DNA of 32,859 nucleotides from the NCBI GenBank assembly GCA_938030595.1, contig CALHIB010000148.1:1-32859 (forward strand), in the 5' to 3' direction. Position numbers and translations under genes: made by a program. This DNA comes from an uncultured Rhizobiaceae group bacterium (lineage in GTDB: Bacteria > Pseudomonadota > Alphaproteobacteria > Rhizobiales > Rhizobiaceae). Shown here piece after piece: positions 25,830 to 32,859 of this stretch. Below the pieces are notes generated by a model. The model was given only the letters and a program-made list of their open reading frames with translations, did no database searches and was not told the DNA's origin. Position 1 is the stretch's first letter, and each line of letters begins with the position of its first letter.

Positions 25830-27068
25830 ATGATGCAGGTTAAAGAGCTTAAGACTTTTGTCGTTGGAAATCCGCCACCTCATACGGGTGGTCGCTATTT
25901 TATTTTTGTGAAACTGACAACTAATTCAGGTGTTGTGGGCTATGGCGAATGTTATGCGGCGACGTTCAGTCCTGATGTTATGGTCAAATGTATTGAAGAC
26001 TGTTTTGGTAGATACTTGGAAAATGAAGACCCGCATCATATAGAAAAGTTCTGGCGGCGCGCTTATTCTTCCGGATTTACGCAACGCCCCGATCCTACCA
26101 TGATGGGCTGTGTTTCTGCACTTGAAATGGCTTGTTGGGATATTATTGGCAAGGAAGCAGATAAACCTATCTATGAGCTTATGGGTGGTTTGGTGCATGA
26201 GCGGTTGCGCTCATATACATACCTTTACCCAGAAGATGATGAGAGTGTGTATCCGGCTGACCGCGAAGAAGGTGCCAAGACCGTTTATAATGATCCCGAT
26301 ATGGCGGCTGATGTTGCACTAAAGGCTGTTGAAGAAGGTTTTACGGCTGTGAAGTTTGATCCTGCTGGTGCCTATACCGTTTATGATGGTCATATGCCAC
26401 GGTTGGTTGATATTGATTTATCTGCTCGGATGTGCGCTGCGGTACGTGAAGCTATTGGCACGCGTGCGGATATTTTGTTTGGAACGCATGGGCAGTTTTC
26501 ACCAGCTGGTGCCGTTCGTCTTGCCAAGGCGATTGAGCCCTATGATCCGCTATGGTTCGAAGAGCCAGTGCCGCCTGATATGCCGGAAGCGATGAGTATT
26601 GTTGCTGGTAAGACTTCAATTCCAGTTGCAACAGGTGAGCGGCTTTGTACGCGCTATGAATTTGCGCGTATTTTGCAAACAGGGGCTGCTTCCATCTTAC
26701 AGTTGGATTTAGGTCGTTCAGGCGGTTTGCTTGATGGCAAGAAAATCGCTGCCATGGCTGAAACCTATCATGCCCATATTGCCCCGCATTGCTATTGCGG
26801 GCCAATCGTTGGCGCAGCCAATGCGCAATTGTCCGCCTGTAGCCCCAATTTTCTTGTGCTTGAGTCCATTAAAAAGTGGGATGGGTTTCATGGTGAATTA
26901 TTGAAGAAGCCTATTCAATGGGAAGAGGGCTACGTTATTCCTTCCAGGGAGCCGGGTCTGGGTGTTGAGCTTGATGAAACTGTTGCCGAAGCGCATTCTT
27001 GGGATCCGCGTGGGCCATTGCACCTAGAGATGAAACCTGATGCGCTGGAATGGAATGAACCTGTCTAG
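25830..27068 (+). CDS. Enolase-superfamily (mandelate racemase/muconate lactonizing enzyme) sugar-acid dehydratase/cycloisomerase-like protein
   Basis: SALEMACWDIIGKEADKPIYELMGG; KFDPAG; WFEEPVPPD; VATGERLCTRYEF; 412 aa. Confidence 0.92.
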   Translation: MMQVKELKTFVVGNPPPHTGGRYFIFVKLTTNSGVVGYGECYAATFSPDVMVKCIEDCFGRYLENEDPHHIEKFWRRAYSSGFTQRPDPTMMGCVSALEMACWDIIGKEADKPIYELMGGLVHERLRSYTYLYPEDDESVYPADREEGAKTVYNDPDMAADVALKAVEEGFTAVKFDPAGAYTVYDGHMPRLVDIDLSARMCAAVREAIGTRADILFGTHGQFSPAGAVRLAKAIEPYDPLWFEEPVPPDMPEAMSIVAGKTSIPVATGERLCTRYEFARILQTGAASILQLDLGRSGGLLDGKKIAAMAETYHAHIAPHCYCGPIVGAANAQLSACSPNFLVLESIKKWDGFHGELLKKPIQWEEGYVIPSREPGLGVELDETVAEAHSWDPRGPLHLEMKPDALEWNEPV

Positions 27069-27103
27069 GTCTGGATTCAATTGGGTTCAGACCCTAAGTA
27101 AAA

Positions 27104-27129
27104 CGGGAGTCTGATAAATCAGACTCCCG
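27104..27129 (+). terminator. Strong hairpin downstream of the enolase-superfamily gene (putative terminator/3' stabiliser)
   Basis: CGGGAGTCTGA-TAAA-TCAGACTCCCG perfect 11-bp stem; no clear U-tract. Confidence 0.5.
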
Positions 27130-27298
27130 AACATACTGGATAAATAGCTAACTTATTACATGAACCTCAAAAAAAAGAAGTTCTGCAGTGCCCCCACTTA
27201 AATAAGTCAATATTTTGCCCCCAGTATTTGTGTAATAGAATCATTAAGTTAATAAGTTCTGAAAAGCAATTTACAATTCCACTTTATTGGTAAAAAAA

Positions 27299-27319
27299 TT
27301 TATCAAATTTTTTTGATAA
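27299..27319. promoter_or_regulatory. Palindromic candidate operator upstream of the rpiR-family gene
   Basis: TTATCAAA...TTTGATAA inverted repeat about 45 bp upstream of the start codon. Confidence 0.35.
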
Positions 27320-27362
27320 CTTGCTTTGTGATGATAAATAAATGGTATAGTCTATTCAATTA

Positions 27363-28229
27363 ATGACTATGAGTCCCAAACTTGTACCAGAAATAATTAA
27401 AGAAATGAGTTCTGATTTAACCAATTCAGAGCGTAAAGTAGCTGATGTTTTGCTTCAAAATCACCCACTTTCCGGTTTGGGCGGAATTACAGACTTGGCT
27501 CAAAAAGCAGGAGTTTCTACGCCCACAGTAACACGACTTGTCGATAAGCTTGGCTTTTATGGCTATGCTGAATTCCAGCAGGCTCTTAAAGCAGAACTGG
27601 ATGAAAAAATGTCCCAGGAAATTCTGGGCGGAAAACCGTGGGCAGAAAAAATATCTGAAACAAACGTTCTCAATCATTTTGGCCAGTCGGTAATGATGAA
27701 TGTACGTAAAACCATCGAAGATATCGATATTGATGCTTTGGAAGACATCTCTCAACTACTGAGTGATCTGAATTCAGCCGTGTATATTTTGGGTGGGCGT
27801 ATAACGAGTTCAATTGCCGATCATCTGTATAAATATATACGTGTTTTAAGGCCTGATACGTCATTACTGAACCAAACAGGAAACAGCTGGCACAATTGTT
27901 TTATTGATTTGAAGAAAGACGATGTTTTAATCATTTATGATATCAGAAGGTATGAGGCTGATCTATTCACCGCTGCAAAGATTGCCAAAGAGGCTGGTGC
28001 AAAAATAATTTTACTTACGGATCAGGTACAATCACCAATAGCCGATTTTGCCACCTACACCATCAATGGCAGAATAATGATGCCTAACAACCGTAACTCA
28101 TTGATTAGCCATTTGCTATTAAATGAAATTATTATTTTTCAGCTTCAGAATAATCTTGGTGATGTGGCAAAAGAACGATGGAATAAGCTGGAAGATATTT
28201 TCCAAAAAGAAAAGTTTTTTCACAAGTAG
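27363..28229 (+). CDS. MurR/RpiR-family transcriptional regulator (HTH_6 + SIS domain)
   Basis: TNSERKVADVLLQNHPLSGLGGITDLAQKAGVSTPTVTRLVDKLGFYGYAEFQQAL; SIS-like VYILGGRITSSIADHL. Confidence 0.95.
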   Translation: MTMSPKLVPEIIKEMSSDLTNSERKVADVLLQNHPLSGLGGITDLAQKAGVSTPTVTRLVDKLGFYGYAEFQQALKAELDEKMSQEILGGKPWAEKISETNVLNHFGQSVMMNVRKTIEDIDIDALEDISQLLSDLNSAVYILGGRITSSIADHLYKYIRVLRPDTSLLNQTGNSWHNCFIDLKKDDVLIIYDIRRYEADLFTAAKIAKEAGAKIILLTDQVQSPIADFATYTINGRIMMPNNRNSLISHLLLNEIIIFQLQNNLGDVAKERWNKLEDIFQKEKFFHK

Positions 28230-28340
28230 TATAGCTATCTTTGCCTACATTCAGATTGCATTCAGCTTTGACTCGATAAAATTTTAGTTAAATGCTAAGT
28301 TATGAAAATACTTTTAGGCTGGGTGGCATATTGAAAGGAT

Positions 28341-28682
28341 ATGATAATGACTTTTACCAAAACTTTATTAAGTTCGATTATGGCGCTTGCGATAGCTGTT
28401 CCGATTTCCATGGCATCCAATGTTTCAACGGCAGAAGCGGGTCACAAGAGCCATAAGCGTGCTGCCATTATTGCTGGTGCCATCATTGGCGGTGCAATTA
28501 TCTACCGTCATCACAAGCGTAAAAAATACAAACGCCATTACCGTAAATCTTATGGACATGGGCATTACCGCTCTGGATATCGTTATGGCCATAGATATGG
28601 ACATCGACATCACCGAGTATACCGTCATCACAGACATGGTCACTACTACGGTGGTTACCGTCAACGCTGGGGTGGCAGATAA
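28341..28682 (+). CDS. Small secreted His/Tyr/Arg-rich protein
   Basis: Signal peptide ending ...SMASNVSTAEA; GAIIGGAII glycine segment; C-terminus dominated by HRYGHRYGHRHHRVYRHHRHGHYYGGY; AAAGGA SD and terminator. Confidence 0.8.
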   Translation: MIMTFTKTLLSSIMALAIAVPISMASNVSTAEAGHKSHKRAAIIAGAIIGGAIIYRHHKRKKYKRHYRKSYGHGHYRSGYRYGHRYGHRHHRVYRHHRHGHYYGGYRQRWGGR

Positions 28683-28709
28683 GTCCAACTCGATATGATA
28701 CAATCAATC

Positions 28710-28739
28710 ACACCCGTCAGATCTGGCGGGTGTTTTTTA
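28710..28739 (+). terminator. Rho-independent terminator of the His-rich gene
   Basis: CACCCGTCAGATCTGGCGGGTGTTTTTT. Confidence 0.9.
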
Positions 28740-29657
28740 TTGTGCTGATGTTGCTTCTGACTTTCTGGGCATGAGTTCAACCATCAAGATCGCGACAAAA
28801 ATCAGTCCGCAGCCTATGTAGCCAAGACCTTGAAGACGCTCGCCCAGGAACATTGCTCCAAACAAAGCAGCAAAGAGACTTTCGGTTGAAATCAGAACAG
28901 CGGCTGCGCTCTCCGATGTATAGCGTTGTCCGACTGCCTGCAATGTGAAGCCAAGCCCGCCTGCAATTAATCCTGCAAAAAGGATTTCTGGAAGTGCGCC
29001 AACAAGTTGATTAGCACTTGGCAGGCTTTCGCCTAAACCGAGGACGCTTGCTAGACCGAAACTCAGCAAAGCCAGAAATGAAGTTACGAAAAACTGTAGT
29101 GTTGCCATGGTGACTGGTAGATCAGTTTTTTGCCCAACGCGGCCAGTTAAAATGACGTGCGCAGCCCAGAAGAGGGCACAGATGATGATGAGTATGTCGC
29201 CACTATTCAGGCTGGCCAGATCACCGCCACTTAATAGATAAATACCAACAAGTGCCAAGATGGATGCAGGCCAGATGATAAATGGTTGTGCAACACGCAA
29301 TACGCTCACCATGATAATCGGTACCATGATGACATATAGTGCCGTTAAAAAGCCTGCGTTGGTGACGCTTGTTCCAATAAGGCCTACTTGTTGAAATGCC
29401 ATCCCTAAAAAGAATGCCAAGCCAACCAAAAAGAATGAGCCTTTAAAGCGCATGATTTCACTTGGCATGGAGGTAATGTTTTTGCGTTTCATTTCTGCAT
29501 AGGCAAATGGGGCAACCGCAAAGCCTGCAAGCAAAAACCTTAATGCGATAAACAACATCGGGCCGATGTCGTCCATGGCAGTTTGTTGAGCCACAAAACC
29601 CATGCCCCATATGGCACCTGCGCAGAGTAACAATAGATTAGCGGTCGTGCGGGACAT
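28737..29657 (-). CDS. EamA/DMT-superfamily transporter
   Basis: 306 aa, ten TM segments; LLCAGAIWGMGFVAQQTAMDDIGPMLFIALRFLLAG; ESLFAALFGAMFLGERL. Confidence 0.93.
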   Translation of the reverse strand: MSRTTANLLLLCAGAIWGMGFVAQQTAMDDIGPMLFIALRFLLAGFAVAPFAYAEMKRKNITSMPSEIMRFKGSFFLVGLAFFLGMAFQQVGLIGTSVTNAGFLTALYVIMVPIIMVSVLRVAQPFIIWPASILALVGIYLLSGGDLASLNSGDILIIICALFWAAHVILTGRVGQKTDLPVTMATLQFFVTSFLALLSFGLASVLGLGESLPSANQLVGALPEILFAGLIAGGLGFTLQAVGQRYTSESAAAVLISTESLFAALFGAMFLGERLQGLGYIGCGLIFVAILMVELMPRKSEATSAQ

Positions 29658-29709
29658 TTGTTTTTCCTGAAAATGATTTTACCCAAAAAGGGTTAGCGTG
29701 GTTTGGAAA

Positions 29710-31311
29710 TTATTCCAACCAATTACTATCTTCACGAACAAGAATAATTGTTGGTCTGTCAGCCTTTAGCGCTTTTGTGATTTGCGTCCCCAAGTCTTCC
29801 AGTGAGTCAGGTTGAACAGCATTGCAGTGCATGGCTTTCGCCAGTGCCATATAATCTGGCGATAGGCCATCCACAGCGATGCGCGGTACGTTTGCCTCGC
29901 GCATATCATCGCGGATTTGTTTATACCCATCGTTGTGCCAGAGGATTAGAGGCAAGGGCAGTTTTAATTCTGCAGCCGTGACAAACTCCTGTACGGTGAA
30001 CATCGTGCCACCATCACCAGCAATTGCGATTACATCTCTTGTGGGGTGCGCAAGTTTGGCGCCGATTGCGTTTGGAAAGGCAAAGCCCAGGGCGCAATAG
30101 CCTGCCGCGTAATGCCAACATCTTGGTTCATCAACGGGTAATCCAAAGGACGCTGTATAAGTCATCTGCGTTGCATCACCCATGAAGATTGCATCTGATT
30201 GGAGTGTTTTTCGCAGCTTGCGAAGAATTTTAATGTGCTTTTGTTCTGATGTATTCAGCGTACTTTGAATGTCTCGTTTAACTTGGGTGACTGATTTTTC
30301 TTTGTCGGAAGTATCAGTTTTTGTACTTTTCAAACTTGCATTCAATTCTTCCACAGTTGGAGCAGCATCTGCAATGATGGCTATGTCCGCTTTGTGCAAA
30401 TCATTCATTTTTGATGGGTCGATATCGATGCGAATGAGTGGACAGGTAAAGTCCAGCTTGCCAATGTAATTATCCGTTTCGGAAAGCTCCGTCCCAATCC
30501 CGATTACGAGATCCGCATCTTTCAAGAGTGCTTGCGCTTCCGGTCTGCAGATGGCTCCACCCAAGCTTTGAGGATGGCTTTCAGGCATGATGCCTTTGCC
30601 GGCGTTGGATGAAATGACGATTGCACCAGAACGTTCTGCAAGCGTTTTGATATCACATCCAACTGCACCGCCACCAACAAGTATAAACGGGTTATCCGCT
30701 TTGCCAATCATATCGGCTGCTTGCTTGATTAAATTGCTATCAGCTTGTGGTCGGGCAGGTGGTGGTGCTGTTTTCCAATCATACTCGATATACATGGCCA
30801 GCACATCAATCGGGATTGAGATGTGAACCGGGCGAGGTCTTTTGGATGCAAAGATTGCAAAGGCTTTTGCCATCAGCTCTGGAATTTGTTCAGGTGTTTT
30901 TGCGCACTCACTTAAAGCACAAAGAGGGCGCGTAACAGCATTCAGATCTGTCACCTCGTGCAATGTACCATGACCTTTGCCCAGTGTGTCTGAATGCGCT
31001 TCTGCTGAGATAAGCAGTAGCGGCACAGAATCCGCGTAAGCCTGGCCTAGCGGTGTTGTTGCATTGGTAACGCCCGGGCCGGAAATCGTAAGACATACGC
31101 CAGGCTTTCCGCTGGAGCGTGCATAGCCATCGGCCATGAAACCAGCGCCCATTTCATTGCGTGCATGGATGTGTCTAATCGCTGCATCATCACCAAGGCC
31201 GCGACAGAAATCCAAAGTGTGAACACCGGGAATGCCGAAGATTGTATCAACGCCATAGTCACCAAGTAGTTTTAAAACTGATTCACCAACGCTAATTTTC
31301 GGATTGCCCAT
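29710..31311 (-). CDS. Thiamine-pyrophosphate enzyme (acetolactate synthase-like; resembles 5-guanidino-2-oxopentanoate decarboxylase)
   Basis: FGIPGVHTLDFCRGL, RNEMGAGFMADGYARSSGKPGVCLTISGPGVTNATT, TPP-binding GDGGTMFTVQEF...WHNDGYKQI; 533 aa. Confidence 0.85.
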   Translation of the reverse strand: MGNPKISVGESVLKLLGDYGVDTIFGIPGVHTLDFCRGLGDDAAIRHIHARNEMGAGFMADGYARSSGKPGVCLTISGPGVTNATTPLGQAYADSVPLLLISAEAHSDTLGKGHGTLHEVTDLNAVTRPLCALSECAKTPEQIPELMAKAFAIFASKRPRPVHISIPIDVLAMYIEYDWKTAPPPARPQADSNLIKQAADMIGKADNPFILVGGGAVGCDIKTLAERSGAIVISSNAGKGIMPESHPQSLGGAICRPEAQALLKDADLVIGIGTELSETDNYIGKLDFTCPLIRIDIDPSKMNDLHKADIAIIADAAPTVEELNASLKSTKTDTSDKEKSVTQVKRDIQSTLNTSEQKHIKILRKLRKTLQSDAIFMGDATQMTYTASFGLPVDEPRCWHYAAGYCALGFAFPNAIGAKLAHPTRDVIAIAGDGGTMFTVQEFVTAAELKLPLPLILWHNDGYKQIRDDMREANVPRIAVDGLSPDYMALAKAMHCNAVQPDSLEDLGTQITKALKADRPTIILVREDSNWLE

Positions 31312-31348
31312 GTGGTGCCTGCCTTTTTATTGTGCAGGCTACAATATA

Positions 31349-32859
31349 TCAGTGCCCGCCACCAAAAGAACCCGTGCGGACAGAATAATCCACTACCAAT
31401 TCATAATCCGGGTCATCATCTGCATCGATGATTAATTGGCCAGCCTTGTTAAGCAGGCTATGACAGTCACGGCTTAGATGTCGAAGTTGAATTTCTTTGC
31501 CTTCAGCTTGATATTTAGTCGCCAAATCTTCAATAGCCTGAAGGGCAGATTGGTCTACGACACGGCTTTGCATAAAATCTATGATAACGCGTTTTGGGTC
31601 GCCTTTGATGTCGAATATTTCAGAGAAGCCATCGGTTGAACCAAAGAAGAGTGGGCCTTCGACTTCATAAATCTTGTCGCCTTTGTCGTTTGTTTTTGCA
31701 ACGGCGTGAATGCGCTTTGAAGCGTTCCAGCTATAGGCCAGGGCAGAAACGATCACGCCAACGACAACTGCAACAGCCAAGTCACTCATGACGGTGACGA
31801 CAGTTACCAAGATCATAACCAATGCGTCTGTAAGTGGAATACGGCGCAGTATCGTAAGCGACTGCCAGGCAAAGGTGCCGATCACAACCATGAACATAAC
31901 ACCGACGAGAGCTGCCAATGGAATTTGTTCAATCAAACCTGACGCAAACATAATGAAAACGAGCAGGAAGAGTGCAGCTGAGATGCCAGATAGACGGGTA
32001 CGGCCGCCTGATTTTACATTGATCATGGATTGCCCGATCATCGCGCAACCACCCATGCCGCCGAAGAAACCTGTTACGGTATTTGAAACGCCTTGCGCAA
32101 TACATTCTTGTGATGCGCCACCGCGACGACCTGTGATTTCACCCACGAGGTTCAAGGTGAGCAGACTTTCAATCAAGCCAATGGCTGCAAGAATGAGCGC
32201 GTATGGAAAAATGATTTTAAGCGTTTCAAAATTAATTGGCACCATTGGAATGTGCCAGGTCGGCAAGCCACCTTCGATAGAAGCAAGATCACCCACTAAT
32301 GGCACATCAATGCCAAACGCAATCACACCTGCTGCCACAATACCAATGCCCGCTAATGGGGCAGGGACGACATTGGTGATTTTTGGAAATACCCAAATAA
32401 TGCTCATGGTCAGACAGACGAGTGCCAATGTCAGAATAAGCGGAATGCCATCCATCCAGACTTGTGTTCCATCTGGGCCAGCTGTTTTAAACTGCGAAAG
32501 TTGTGCCAGGAAAATAACAATTGCAAGGCCGTTCACAAACCCAAGCATAACGGGATGAGGCACAAGGCGAATGAATTTCCCGAGCCTGAATATCCCCGCC
32601 AGAATTTGCATGATGCCCATCAGGACGACAGTTGCGAAAAGATATTCAACACCGTGTACTGCAACAAGCGAAACCATCACAACGGCAAGGGCACCCGTCG
32701 CACCGGAAATCATGCCCGGGCGACCGCCGAAGACCGCTGTGATCAAGCCAACGATAAAGGCAGCATAAAGTCCGACAAGTGGTTCAACCCCTGCCACAAA
32801 GGCGAAAGCCACAGCTTCAGGTACAAGCGCCAATGCAACTGTCAAACCAGACAGGATCT
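31349..32859 (-). CDS. SulP-family anion transporter with STAS domain, 5' end truncated by the window edge
   Basis: Reading continues in frame past the listed start: ILSGLTVALALVPEAVAFAF; GGMGGCAMIGQSMINVKSGGRTRLSG; STAS VIIDFMQSRVVDQSALQAIEDL. Confidence 0.95.
   Translation of the reverse strand, partial: ILSGLTVALALVPEAVAFAFVAGVEPLVGLYAAFIVGLITAVFGGRPGMISGATGALAVVMVSLVAVHGVEYLFATVVLMGIMQILAGIFRLGKFIRLVPHPVMLGFVNGLAIVIFLAQLSQFKTAGPDGTQVWMDGIPLILTLALVCLTMSIIWVFPKITNVVPAPLAGIGIVAAGVIAFGIDVPLVGDLASIEGGLPTWHIPMVPINFETLKIIFPYALILAAIGLIESLLTLNLVGEITGRRGGASQECIAQGVSNTVTGFFGGMGGCAMIGQSMINVKSGGRTRLSGISAALFLLVFIMFASGLIEQIPLAALVGVMFMVVIGTFAWQSLTILRRIPLTDALVMILVTVVTVMSDLAVAVVVGVIVSALAYSWNASKRIHAVAKTNDKGDKIYEVEGPLFFGSTDGFSEIFDIKGDPKRVIIDFMQSRVVDQSALQAIEDLATKYQAEGKEIQLRHLSRDCHSLLNKAGQLIIDADDDPDYELVVDYSVRTGSFGGGH

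Noticed and set aside
28425-28703. Overlapping ORFs on both strands over the His-rich gene
   Set aside because: Low-complexity CAY/CGY codons open several frames; only the 28341 frame has a signal peptide and SD.
31788-32558. 256-aa + strand ORF
   Set aside because: Antisense to the well-supported SulP transporter; Thr/Pro/Ala-biased composition typical of a shadow frame.
32843-32845. TTG start of the SulP ORF in the track
   Set aside because: The frame continues upstream (ILSG-LTVALALVPEA, matching SulP N-termini); the true start lies outside the window.
1-32859. CRISPR arrays, tRNA/rRNA genes, IS elements, prophage genes
   Set aside because: Looked for; the only regular tandem repeat is the coding collagen repeat, and no tRNA/rRNA-like or transposase/integrase sequence was recognised.

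Overview
The dominant feature is a near-complete non-flagellar type III secretion system (T3SS) locus, about 4.8-19.4 kb, almost all on the - strand. Its gene order is Rhc-like (rhizobial): NarL-type regulator, sctC N-domain protein (RhcC1-like), small needle-like protein, sctD, unknown, TPR protein, sctV // unknown 67 aa, sctI/NolB-like, sctJ, sctK/NolU-like, sctL, sctN, sctO, sctQ, sctR, sctS, sctT, sctU. A bilin/red-light module (heme oxygenase bphO and an HWE-kinase bacteriophytochrome with a C-terminal receiver) follows sctU on the same strand. On the left edge, on the + strand, lie the 3' part of a collagen-like (Gly-X-Y) gene and a 60-aa gene paralogous to the small needle-like protein inside the locus. 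The right part holds a lipase-like hydrolase, a short CysH-like protein, a Tat-signal MBL-fold hydrolase, a hairpin-dense intergenic region (about 22.3-22.6 kb), a wHTH-TM-TPR protein, an alcohol dehydrogenase/enolase-superfamily/RpiR catabolic set, a His-rich secreted protein, an EamA transporter, a TPP enzyme and a truncated SulP transporter. The most interesting points are: the collagen-like protein missed by the ORF track; the paralogous small-protein pair bracketing the T3SS; SctU lacking the NPTH autocleavage motif; a regulator with a degenerate receiver domain; a split secretin with no pore-forming partner in view; the phytochrome next to the T3SS; and a hairpin array with GCCCC-containing loops. 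All family calls come from reading motifs by eye; no database search was run.
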